Source: Myxococcales bacterium (GTDB lineage Bacteria; Myxococcota_A; Polyangia; Haliangiales; Haliangiaceae). From it: a DNA stretch of 64,000 nt. The translations under genes were made by a program, and so were the position numbers. Of this stretch, positions 1 to 7,169 are shown piece after piece (the first letter of the stretch is position 1; each line of letters opens with the position of its first letter). The DNA is taken from NCBI GenBank assembly GCA_028287135.1, contig JAQBQE010000026.1:56355-120354 (forward strand). Reading direction: 5' to 3'. The notes under the pieces were generated by a model. It had not been told where the DNA came from, ran no database searches, and saw nothing but the letters and a program-made list of their open reading frames with translations.

Positions 1-278
1 GCGATCCGCGTGCCCGGGACGTACGCGGGCGAGAAGAACGGCAGCCCCTGGATGTGATCCCAGTGGACGTGCGAGAGCAGCACGTCGTAGCGCTGCGGAC
101 CCGTCGCCTCGCGCATCAGCTTGTTGCCCAGCGCACGCAGGCCGGTGCCCGCATCGACGATCAGGCAATCACCTTTGGCCGAGCGGGCTTCGACGCACGA
201 CGTCTGGCCGCCGTAGCGCACCGTCGCCGCGCCGGGTACCGGGTAGCTACCCCGCACCCCCCAAAAGGTGATCTGCAT
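1..278 (-). CDS. Metallo-beta-lactamase-fold hydrolase (partial, C-terminus outside window)
   Basis: Only the first 92 or so residues are in the window. The N-terminus (MQITFWGVRGSYPVPG) and the metal-binding H70-x-H72-x-D74-H75 motif (HVHWDH) are those of metallo-beta-lactamase-fold hydrolases of the PhnP / cyclic-phosphodiesterase-like group, which bind two metals and cleave phosphodiesters or related esters. ATG at 276-278 is the natural start because the beta-strand ITFWGVRG follows at once. A TACAAT box lies 12 nt upstream on the same strand (291-296). It is divergent from the ketopantoate-reductase-like gene at 382. The true substrate cannot be told from this fragment. Confidence 0.8.
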   Translation of the reverse strand, partial: MQITFWGVRGSYPVPGAATVRYGGQTSCVEARSAKGDCLIVDAGTGLRALGNKLMREATGPQRYDVLLSHVHWDHIQGLPFFSPAYVPGTRI

Positions 279-381
279 TTTGACGCGAGGATTGTATCCC
301 CTCCCGACACATTTCGCTCCTCCGTGGCGCACCCACCGGCGTCGGTTTTCCCGAGGGCCCACTTGGGTTATGGAAGGAAGG

Positions 382-1428
382 ATGAATCCCCAGCCACGGA
401 TCCTCGTGATGGGCGCGGGCGGCATCGGCGGCATCGTCGCGTCCACGCTGATGGAGGTCGGTTCGGCGGTCACCGCGGTGTCGACCAACCCGCTGATCCG
501 CGCCGCCGTCGACAAGGGTGGGTTCCGGGTCGTCGACGAGGGCGAGGAGCGCGTGGTGCGCGGCTGGGTCTCGCCGGCGCCTGAGGGGAACTACGATCTG
601 TGCATCCTCGCGACGCAGCCGCCGAACGTCGAGGAAGCTGCGCGCACCGCCCTCCCCCACCTCGCGGAGAACGCGCGTGTCGTGGTCCTGCAGAACGGCC
701 TGTGCGAGGACCGGATCGCCGCGATCGTGGGCGCCGACCGCGTGATCGGGGGGATCGTCGCGTGGGGCGCATCGATGCCCGAGCCCGGCCGCTACGAGCG
801 CACCGCGGCCGGTGGGTTCTCGCTCGGTCGGCTGTCGGGCGATCTCGACGACGACATCCGCCGGGTCGGCGAGCTGCTCGAGGCGATCGGTCCGGTCGTG
901 CTGACCACCAACCTCCGCGGTGCGCGGTGGAGCAAGCTCGCGCTCAACTGCGCGGTCTCCGCGCTCGGCACGATCGCCGGTGAGCGGCTCGGACCGGTCG
1001 TGCGGCAGCGACGCTATCGCCGGCTCGCGCTCGAGATCATGTCGGAGGCCGTCGCGGTCGCGCGCGCAGAGGGCATCACGCTCGAGAAGGTCGCAGGCAC
1101 GCTCGATCTCGAGTGGGTCGCGCTCAACGACACCGATCGTGCGGCATCGGCCTCGATGGCACTGACGGCGAAGCACGCGCTGTTGCTCGCGGTCGGCCTG
1201 CGCTACCGCCGGATGCGCTCGTCGATGCTCGCGGCGATCGAGCGAGGTCGCACACCCGCGATCGATTTCTTGAACGGCGAGGTCGTGACGCGCGGCGCGG
1301 CCGCGGGTGTCTCGACCCCGGTCAATGCTCGCGTGGTCGAGACCGTGTGGGCGATCGCGAAGGGCACGACGAAGTCGTCCCGCGAGACGCTCGACGGCTT
1401 GTGCGGACCCGACTCGACGATCGCCTGA
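382..1428 (+). CDS. Ketopantoate reductase family (ApbA/PanE-like) oxidoreductase
   Basis: 348 residues. The N-terminal Rossmann motif GAGGIGG (residues 11-17) binds NAD(P), and the central segment with WSKLALNCAVSALGTI matches the helical second domain of ApbA/PanE-type 2-dehydropantoate 2-reductases. PanE reduces ketopantoate to pantoate for coenzyme A synthesis, but many paralogues act on other 2-keto acids, so the substrate is open. ATG 382 is chosen because the repeated GGAAGG purine tract lies just upstream and the Rossmann strand starts at residue 6. An in-frame ATG at 370 is the alternative. It converges on the YfhO-like gene with a 27-bp palindrome between them. Confidence 0.8.
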   Translation: MNPQPRILVMGAGGIGGIVASTLMEVGSAVTAVSTNPLIRAAVDKGGFRVVDEGEERVVRGWVSPAPEGNYDLCILATQPPNVEEAARTALPHLAENARVVVLQNGLCEDRIAAIVGADRVIGGIVAWGASMPEPGRYERTAAGGFSLGRLSGDLDDDIRRVGELLEAIGPVVLTTNLRGARWSKLALNCAVSALGTIAGERLGPVVRQRRYRRLALEIMSEAVAVARAEGITLEKVAGTLDLEWVALNDTDRAASASMALTAKHALLLAVGLRYRRMRSSMLAAIERGRTPAIDFLNGEVVTRGAAAGVSTPVNARVVETVWAIAKGTTKSSRETLDGLCGPDSTIA

Positions 1429-1443
1429 GCGTCGCCGGTCAGA

Positions 1444-1470
1444 AAGAAATGGGGTCAGACCCCATTTCTT
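1444..1470. repeat. REP-like 27-bp perfect palindrome
   Basis: Arms AAGAAATGGGGTC and GACCCCATTTCTT (13 bp each) around one central A. It lies between two convergent genes and overlaps the 3' end of the minus-strand gene, whose stop codon is 1455-1457. From general knowledge, GGGGTC-type palindromes of this kind occur as dispersed REP elements tied to RAYT transposases; no such transposase is in the window. It may work as a bidirectional transcription-end hairpin, although no U-tract follows. Confidence 0.75.
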
Positions 1471-3659
1471 GCGCGCTGCCGGTTCGCGACGAGGAGCACG
1501 CCGATCGAGAGCACGCCGAGCGCCGCCGCGAGAAGGCCGATGGCTTGCCCAGGTGTCTGGTAGCTCCAGTGGACCGCGTGGGTGCCGGCCGGGACCTCGA
1601 CCGCGCGGCGCAGGACATCGGCGGTGAGCCACGGCGTGTCGCGACCGTCGACGGTGACCGACCAGCCCGGCGCGGCGCTCGACGAGATCGCCGCATAGCC
1701 ACCCACGTCCGACGTGCACGACAGCGAGATGTCGCCATCGTCCCAGCCGGCGATCGTGCATGGCAGCGGTGGACCCTTGTCGGGGCGTGCGGCTCCCGCT
1801 CCGCGGAGCACGACGGTGCCGCGCAACACGTTGGTGCCGCCTCCGGGCGCGAACAGGAGCGCCGTCGCATCGCCGGGATCGACCGCCCATTGCGCACCGC
1901 GAAGGACCGCCGCGATCGGAGCGACGGGGAGCGCGGTCAGTGACCATGCACCGCGGCGACCGAGCTCGACCATCTTCGGGTTCCGCCGCGGCTCGACCAT
2001 CGTCGACGGCAGGATCGCGAGCGCGATGCCGAACCGATCGATCAACGCTCCACCTTCCCTCGCGGCCGCGAGCCACACCGCGTCCTGATCGGGGAGGCGC
2101 GCGGGATCGTTGCTGCGTGCGCCGCTGATGTCCCAGCGCGCGCCCGAGGATCCGGAGAACGTCGCCATCGCGTCCTCGACGGTCTCCGCGTGCTCGTACA
2201 TGAACACCGGGCGGTACACGCGCATCGGCCGCGGGGACGCCTCGGCGGCGAGCACCCACGGTGGCGGCTCATCGACGATCGAGCGTGCGATCGTCGGAGC
2301 GATCGAGTCACGCGCACCCACACTCGGCAGCACGACGAGCGCGAGCAGGATCGGCATCGCGCGTCCCTTCGTGCGCCACGCGAGCGCGATCGCGGCGATC
2401 ATGCAGATCAAGCCGAGGCCGCCATTCAGCAGCGCGCGATCGATCGCCGGCGCGGCCTCCGGGTGCTTGCCGCGCAGCGCGGCGAGCGCGGCGAGCGCCA
2501 CCGCCGAGCATCCCGCCGCCACCGCCAGTGCCAGCACCGCCCGGCGTTGGCCCGCGGCGAGGGCATCGAGCCCTGCACCGGCATTCGCCGCGAGGACGAT
2601 CACCAGCGCAGCGAGGTGAAGCTCGGGCGCGCCGAGCCAGCCCGGCCATCCCCCGCGCCCGACACCGAGCGCGAGCACGGCGAACGTTGCGAGCACGCCG
2701 AGCACGCGGCGTGACGGCGTGCGAACCGCGGCGAGTGCGAGCAGCGGAGCGCCGACGAACACGCTCGGTGCCCACGGCGTCGTGCCCGCGAGTGCGGTGA
2801 TCGCGCGGTCGGGATCCGTCGTGCCGAAGCTGCCCGGGACGATCAGCTCGATCAGCCGCGACAGCGGAAGGCCGGTGACCTCCGAGCCCGCGCCGCGACC
2901 GAGCTGGAGCAGTGCCGGGATCCACTGCGCGGCCGCGATCGCGAGACCACCGGCGAGCGCGGCGGCGAGCCAGCGCACCGTCGAGCGGCGTCCCGCGATC
3001 ACGACGACGAGCACGATCGCATCGACGAGGACCGCGAGTTGCCCGACGAGTCCGACCAGCCCGAGCAGCACCGCGATCGCAGCTGCCGCACGTGCTTGAT
3101 CACGCCTCGCGACATCGGCGTCGGCCGGCACCTCGGCGCGTGCGCGACGGGCCGTTGCTTCCGCGAGCCACGCGGCCGCTGCACCGAGCCACGGCAGATG
3201 CGCGAGTGCGGGGAGCGCCCCGCGCAGCGCGGTGCTCTCGAGGATCCCGGTCGTCGCGATCAGCAGGCCCGCGACGAGCGCTGCCGGATCACTGACGCCG
3301 GTCGTCGCCGGCGGCGTGCGGCGCCGCGCCCACACCGCCACGCCGAGCGCGGCCCACAGCAGGTGCAGGAGCAGAACGAGATCGAGCAGCCGCGGCGTCG
3401 ATGCGATCCAGATCGGCGGATACAGCGCACCGTGGCTCGGCTCGGCCGCGAGCGAAACACCGAGCCCGGTGCCGTCCCACCACGCGGGGAGCTCCCCACC
3501 CTGCACGCTCGCTGCGGCATGCAGTCGCGGCGGAGCGATCTCGGTGTGATAGCGAACGTCGTCCCACGTCGTGCCGCCGATCACGACGTGCGCGTGAACC
3601 ACGATCACGGCAACGGCAAGCGCGAGCGCGACCAGGGGTAGCGATCGCGTCGGCGGCAC
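1455..3659 (-). CDS. YfhO-like polytopic membrane protein
   Basis: 734 residues with many hydrophobic segments: an N-terminal anchor, a short soluble stretch containing WWDGTGLGVS, then a run of membrane helices, a large periplasmic C-terminal part, and a last helix near residues 700-725. The pre-terminal VEVPAGTHAVHWSYQTPG element resembles the end of Bacterial membrane protein YfhO (a GT-C-type glycosyltransferase family linked in Gram-positives to lipoteichoic acid glycosylation). The sugar and acceptor here are unknown. Start: GTG 3659, preceded by TATAGT and a 6-nt gap, which fits leaderless initiation. The last residues RNGV and the stop codon are encoded by the REP-like palindrome at 1444-1470, so the C-terminus was apparently remodelled by that insertion. 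Confidence 0.7.
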   Translation of the reverse strand: MPPTRSLPLVALALAVAVIVVHAHVVIGGTTWDDVRYHTEIAPPRLHAAASVQGGELPAWWDGTGLGVSLAAEPSHGALYPPIWIASTPRLLDLVLLLHLLWAALGVAVWARRRTPPATTGVSDPAALVAGLLIATTGILESTALRGALPALAHLPWLGAAAAWLAEATARRARAEVPADADVARRDQARAAAAIAVLLGLVGLVGQLAVLVDAIVLVVVIAGRRSTVRWLAAALAGGLAIAAAQWIPALLQLGRGAGSEVTGLPLSRLIELIVPGSFGTTDPDRAITALAGTTPWAPSVFVGAPLLALAAVRTPSRRVLGVLATFAVLALGVGRGGWPGWLGAPELHLAALVIVLAANAGAGLDALAAGQRRAVLALAVAAGCSAVALAALAALRGKHPEAAPAIDRALLNGGLGLICMIAAIALAWRTKGRAMPILLALVVLPSVGARDSIAPTIARSIVDEPPPWVLAAEASPRPMRVYRPVFMYEHAETVEDAMATFSGSSGARWDISGARSNDPARLPDQDAVWLAAAREGGALIDRFGIALAILPSTMVEPRRNPKMVELGRRGAWSLTALPVAPIAAVLRGAQWAVDPGDATALLFAPGGGTNVLRGTVVLRGAGAARPDKGPPLPCTIAGWDDGDISLSCTSDVGGYAAISSSAAPGWSVTVDGRDTPWLTADVLRRAVEVPAGTHAVHWSYQTPGQAIGLLAAALGVLSIGVLLVANRQRARNGV

Positions 3660-3665
3660 GGCAGG

Positions 3666-3671
3666 ACTATA
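3666..3671 (-). promoter_or_regulatory. -10 box TATAGT, leaderless type
   Basis: TATAGT, then 6 nt, then the GTG start of the YfhO-like gene at 3659. No Shine-Dalgarno can be fitted between them. One of 13 such boxes in the window. Confidence 0.5.
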
Positions 3672-3712
3672 CCGGCCTTGACACGCGCGCACACGGAGCG
3701 GAAAACCTCCGT

Positions 3713-4096
3713 GTGGTTCGCGTCGCTGTCTTCCTCGCGCTCGCGCTGACGGCATGTCGCAGAGGCTCGGCCGATGCACCGCCGTGTGGCGCCGTGGGCG
3801 CGAAGTTCCTGGCCATCGCCAGGGATCGCCTGGACACGTCGACCCTCGGCGAGGACAAGCGTCGTGGGGTCCTCGAGTCGCTGCCCGCGATGCGTGACTC
3901 GATCGTGGCGGTCTGCGGCGAGTCGAAGTGGACCGCAGCGGTCCGCACGTGCCTCGTGCAGGCCAACGACCACGTCGCGTTCGAGGCGTGCGAGCAGCAA
4001 TTGACCGACGCACAGCGTCGAGCCCTCGATGGCGCGTCTCGGGGTGAGGACACCACCACGAACGGCGAGTCCACCCCCACGGGCGAGTCCAGATGA
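3713..4096 (+). CDS. Small cysteine-containing lipoprotein
   Basis: 127 residues. A short hydrophobic signal ends in the lipobox L-T-A-C (Cys15), so this is a predicted lipoprotein. The mature part is mainly helical and charged, with four further Cys residues that could pair in the periplasm, and a Thr/Gly/Glu-rich tail. The pattern of a catalytically blank alpha-helical domain (KFLAIARDRLDTSTL..., ESLPAMRDSIVAVC) is common in myxobacterial hypothetical lipoproteins. GTG 3713 is the only in-frame start that leaves a lipobox at normal distance. It is divergent from the YfhO-like gene and ends 28 nt before the next gene. The function is not recognised. Confidence 0.65.
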   Translation: MVRVAVFLALALTACRRGSADAPPCGAVGAKFLAIARDRLDTSTLGEDKRRGVLESLPAMRDSIVAVCGESKWTAAVRTCLVQANDHVAFEACEQQLTDAQRRALDGASRGEDTTTNGESTPTGESR

Positions 4097-4124
4097 CGCG
4101 TTCCGTGGTAAATCGGAGCTAGCC

Positions 4125-4433
4125 ATGGAGATCGACTACCCGTACGTCCTCTCCGATCAGGAAGCTCGCTCGCGGCTCGAGCTCCTCGGCCAGTATCTCG
4201 AGAACAAGCACGGCATCAGGGTGACGTGGTCGGACGGGGCGCGTGCACGGTTCTCGGGCAAGTACTTGCTCGTGAAGATCGAAGGAGAGCTCTCGCTCGC
4301 CAACAGTCGCGCAACCTTCAAGGGTGAGGATCCTGGGTTCCTCCTTCGCGGCCGCGCGAAGGACTACATCCAGAGCAAGCTCGCGAAGTATCTCGATCCG
4401 AAGACGCCGATCGCCGAGCTGCCGACGACGTAG
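4125..4433 (+). CDS. Polyhydroxyalkanoic acid system family protein
   Basis: 102 residues. The layout (a start IDYPYVLSDQEARSRLELLGQYLENKHGI, then a beta-rich half with FSGKYLLVKIEGELSLANSRATF and a C-terminal helix) matches the PHA_gran_rgn family of small proteins named after polyhydroxyalkanoate systems. Members probably associate with granules or membranes and have no known catalysis. ATG 4125 has GGAG 6 nt upstream. No other PHA genes lie nearby, so a role in storage polymer is only a family-level suggestion. The same reading frame stays open for 46 more codons after its TAG stop. Confidence 0.6.
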   Translation: MEIDYPYVLSDQEARSRLELLGQYLENKHGIRVTWSDGARARFSGKYLLVKIEGELSLANSRATFKGEDPGFLLRGRAKDYIQSKLAKYLDPKTPIAELPTT

Positions 4434-4574
4434 CGGCATGATCCGGATCTGGCCGAGCGGCACGCCGTTGCAGGTGCCGAGCTCGGAGATCATCCGATCC
4501 GGTTCGAGGTCTGGGCACGAGCCCAGGCGTTCGGGAACATGAACGAGCTGCCGACGCTGATCGATCGCCGCTGA
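4434..4574 (+). other. Open frame directly after the TAG stop; possible gene remnant or readthrough extension
   Basis: After the TAG at 4431-4433 the same frame remains open for 46 codons to TGA 4572-4574. The inferred segment (including HPIRFEVWARAQAFGN and MNELPTLIDRR) looks protein-like, and its second half has the GC-rich third positions of real genes here. It has no ATG or GTG near its beginning. It may be a decayed gene fragment, a readthrough tail, or chance. Confidence 0.2.
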
Positions 4575-4588
4575 CCTACGGACGACGC

Positions 4589-4726
4589 TCAGCGCGCGGT
4601 GACGAGCTGACGCATGGCGATCGCGACGGCTTTGTCGGCCGCGGCGGCGCTCATGCCCTGGCGCTCGAGACGTCGCTGCAGGCGCTCGATGATGCTCCAC
4701 ACAGAAAGATCGTTCGGTGCCTTCAT
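4589..4726 (-). CDS. Small 45-aa helical protein
   Basis: A short gene of 45 residues predicted from MKAPNDLSVWSIIERL to MRQLVTAR. It has a clear ribosome-binding site (GAGG 6 nt before the ATG). The sequence is amphipathic: an Arg-rich helix (ERLQRRLERQG) then an Ala-rich helix (SAAAADKAVAIAMRQL). No family is recognised. The good SD, full use of GC-rich third positions and its place in an otherwise empty gap support expression. It is divergent from the exonuclease III gene. Confidence 0.55.
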   Translation of the reverse strand: MKAPNDLSVWSIIERLQRRLERQGMSAAAADKAVAIAMRQLVTAR

Positions 4727-4883
4727 GGTGATCCTCACGTCCGACGGCTGAGGTCGGTCTAAACGGTCCCGGGCTTCGGAGGTGAAACACCGCCTCCGCC
4801 CTTCTCATTCCCGACAGCCCGGGACGCCCCTGGTTGCACCCGACGGTCGCTCAGGTCACGGGGCCGATGTAGGTTCGGTGGGC

Positions 4884-5654
4884 ATGAAGCTCGTGACCTG
4901 GAACATCAACTCGATCCGCGCGCGCCACGATCGGCTGTTCGCGTGGATCGACCGCGAGCGGCCGGACGTGCTGTGCCTGCAGGAGACCAAGACCGAGGAC
5001 GCCGGGTTCCCGCTCGAGGCGCTGCGCAAGGCCGGGTACGACGTCGCGACCTATGGCCAGAAGAGCTACAACGGCGTCGCGATCGCATCGACGCAGCCGC
5101 TCACCGACGTGACGCGCGGCTTTGGCGACGACGTCCCGGATGACGAAGCACGCGTGATCGCGGCGACGACGCACGGCGTCCGGGTCGTCTGCCTGTACGT
5201 GCCGAACGGCCAGGACCTCACCGCCGAGAAGTATCCGTACAAGCTCGCGTGGTTCGGGCGGCTGCGGCGCTATCTCGAGCGCACCGCGAAGCCGACCGAT
5301 CCGCTCGTCGTGTGCGGCGACATGAACGTCACCGCCGACGATCGCGACGTGTGGTCCCCCGAGGCGTGGAAACATCAGATCCACTGCTCGCCGAAGGAGC
5401 GCGAGGCGCTCGCCGACGTGCGCGCGTTCGGCCTGACCGACGTGTTCCGGGTCCACACGCCCGACGGCGGCGTGTACTCGTGGTGGGACTATCGCGGGAT
5501 CTCCTTCTTCAAGGACCAGGGCCTGCGCATCGACCACATCCTCGCCACCGCGCCGATGGTGGCGCGCTGCACCGCGTGCACGATCGATCGAACGGCGCGC
5601 AAGGGCCAGGACGCGAGCGATCACGCACCGGTGATCGCGACGTTCAGCGAGTAG
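4884..5654 (+). CDS. xth: Exodeoxyribonuclease III
   Basis: 256 residues, the usual length for ExoIII / AP endonuclease 1-type enzymes, which remove abasic sites and 3' blocking groups in base-excision repair and act as a 3'-5' exonuclease on duplex DNA. Visible hallmarks: WNINSI at 6-11 (metal-coordinating Asn7), LQETK with Glu34, the central YVPNG, GDMNVT (Asp and Asn of the active site), and the C-terminal DHAPV with the catalytic Asp-His pair. ATG 4884 starts directly at the first beta-strand. A TAGGTT box lies 8 nt upstream, giving at most a one- or two-base leader. Confidence 0.95.
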   Translation: MKLVTWNINSIRARHDRLFAWIDRERPDVLCLQETKTEDAGFPLEALRKAGYDVATYGQKSYNGVAIASTQPLTDVTRGFGDDVPDDEARVIAATTHGVRVVCLYVPNGQDLTAEKYPYKLAWFGRLRRYLERTAKPTDPLVVCGDMNVTADDRDVWSPEAWKHQIHCSPKEREALADVRAFGLTDVFRVHTPDGGVYSWWDYRGISFFKDQGLRIDHILATAPMVARCTACTIDRTARKGQDASDHAPVIATFSE

Positions 5655-5663
5655 ACGATCGAG

Positions 5664-6545
5664 CTAGATCCGGGGAACGGCGGGCGCGAGCTCGGCGCTC
5701 TCGCGCAGCTTCTGCGGCACCGGGAAGCCAGGCATCGTCGTCGGAGGACGCGCGGCGGGCTCGGCCGTCGCGGTCGCGGGCTCGCCGCGCTTCTCGGACG
5801 CGGCGCGCTTCACGAGCTCGCGGTACGCGACGATCCAGCGGTTCACCGCGGTTCCGGTCGAGCCGATCGCACAGACCAGCAGCGTGGTCCCGAGGATCGG
5901 TGCGACGAGGTGCGCGGTCGCGGGCACCGCGTGGTACCAGGCGGCGACGAGGGTACCGGCAGCGGTGAGCACGACGCGCTCTGCCCGTTGCATGACACCG
6001 CCGTGCAGGTTGAGGCCGAGGCCCTCCGCGCGAGCACGCGTGTAGCTGACCATCTGCGACGCGCCGATCGCGCCGACCGCGGCGAGCATCCACGACGTGT
6101 CACGGAGAAACCAGATGTACCCGCTGAACGCGAACAGCTCGCCCCACCGATCCGAGACGGAGTCGAACAGCGCACCGGCGGTCGTCTGCTCGCCGTTGAG
6201 GCGCGCGAGGCGTCCGTCGAGCGCATCGAGGATGCCGGCGAACGCGAACATCCATACGGCGCCGGTGAGATGGCCGGTCGCCGCGGCGACGCCGGTCAGC
6301 GCACACAGCAGCAACGACAGCGCGGTGATCGTGTTCGCAGAGACGCGGCCGACGAGCAGGCGCTCGAGCGGCGTCATCATCCAGACCAGGTACCGGCCCC
6401 AGAACGCGCCGAAGAACTGGTTGTGCTTCGCACCCTTCACCACGGGGTCGTGACCGCTCGCCGACAGCGCGACGAAGATCACGAGACCGATCACGAACAC
6501 TGCGAGCAGCAGTAACGCGGGGGCGAGGAGGTAAAACCGTTCCAC
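5664..6545 (-). CDS. CDP-alcohol phosphatidyltransferase family membrane enzyme
   Basis: 293 residues with six or so membrane helices. The full signature D-G-x2-A-R-x8-G-x3-D-x3-D is present (DALDGRLARLNG... through FDSVSDRWGE, about residues 106-132), which binds the CDP-linked lipid and two metals. The family transfers a phosphatidyl group from CDP-diacylglycerol to an alcohol such as glycerol-phosphate, serine or inositol; the acceptor cannot be read here. An N-terminal extra helix and a Pro/Ala-rich C-terminal tail lengthen it. GTG 6545 has AGGA 4-5 nt upstream. The divergent neighbour is pgpA, so both may serve phospholipid head-group synthesis. Confidence 0.85.
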   Translation of the reverse strand: MERFYLLAPALLLLAVFVIGLVIFVALSASGHDPVVKGAKHNQFFGAFWGRYLVWMMTPLERLLVGRVSANTITALSLLLCALTGVAAATGHLTGAVWMFAFAGILDALDGRLARLNGEQTTAGALFDSVSDRWGELFAFSGYIWFLRDTSWMLAAVGAIGASQMVSYTRARAEGLGLNLHGGVMQRAERVVLTAAGTLVAAWYHAVPATAHLVAPILGTTLLVCAIGSTGTAVNRWIVAYRELVKRAASEKRGEPATATAEPAARPPTTMPGFPVPQKLRESAELAPAVPRI

Positions 6546-6671
6546 TGGGTCCTGAGCTTTTTGGACGGAGAAGTAGACTCAAAAGTCAGTTAACACGGTC
6601 GGATCAGAACGTCCAAGGTCAAAGGGTGGCATCGATCCCCCTAACTGTCGAAAAATCACGAGGATGGAGTA

Positions 6672-7169
6672 TTGTTTCACCACGTGAACGGTGTGGCAAA
6701 GGCGCTCGCGACGGCACTTGGCGCGGGCTACTCGCCGGTTGCGCCGGGCACCTGTGGAACGTTCGTGGCAGTGCCGCTCGCCTGGGCGCTGGCGTCACTT
6801 CCCCTGTGGCTGTTCCTCACGGTGACCTCCGCGATCACGTTGATCGCGATCTGGGCCGCGGCCCGCGCGGACCTCGCGTGGGGCACCCACGACAGTGGCC
6901 GGATCGTGATCGACGAGGTCGCAGGCTACCTCGTCACGATGGCGCTGGTGCCGCGCGACAGTGGGACGGCGCTCGCGATCGGGTTCGTGGTGTTCCGGTT
7001 CTTCGACATCGTCAAGCCGCCTCCGGTCCGCTGGCTCGACGAGAACCTGCCCGGCGGTTGGGGCGTGGTCCTCGATGACGTCGCCGCCGGCGTGATGGGC
7101 GCCGCCGTGATGTTCGCGCTCCTCCATTTCGGAGCGATCGCGTGGGTCGCCCGGACTATAGTCCCGTGA
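6672..7169 (+). CDS. pgpA: Phosphatidylglycerophosphatase A
   Basis: 165 residues. PgpA dephosphorylates phosphatidylglycerophosphate to phosphatidylglycerol at the inner membrane. Family features: GAGYSPVAPGTCGT near the N-terminus, the strongly conserved IVIDEVAGYLVTM, FRFFDIVKPPPVRWLDENLPGG in the middle, and a last helix with DDVAAGVMGA. TTG 6672 is taken as start because AGGATGGAG ends just before it; GTG 6684 is an alternative that would also keep the conserved part. Its TGA overlaps the ATG of the next gene by one base (TGATG), so the two are probably co-translated. Confidence 0.9.
   Translation: MFHHVNGVAKALATALGAGYSPVAPGTCGTFVAVPLAWALASLPLWLFLTVTSAITLIAIWAAARADLAWGTHDSGRIVIDEVAGYLVTMALVPRDSGTALAIGFVVFRFFDIVKPPPVRWLDENLPGGWGVVLDDVAAGVMGAAVMFALLHFGAIAWVARTIVP
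7157..7162 (+). promoter_or_regulatory. -10 box TATAGT, leaderless type
   Basis: TATAGT, 6 nt, then the ATG at 7169. It lies inside the last codons of pgpA, in the middle of a perfect 12-bp palindrome GGACTATAGTCC (7153-7164). It could give the downstream gene its own transcript. Confidence 0.45.

Noticed and set aside
247..2259. 670-codon open frame on the minus strand across the PanE-like and YfhO-like genes
   Set aside because: Arg/Ala-rich composition without domains; it is antisense or out of frame to two well-supported genes and results from high GC.
3678..3683. TTGACA as a -35 box for the lipoprotein gene at 3713
   Set aside because: No -10-like hexamer lies 15-19 bp downstream.
6561..6616. 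TTGGACG / CGTCCAA inverted repeat in the pgpA divergent region as an operator
   Set aside because: Only 7 bp with a 42-nt gap; not above chance without further evidence.
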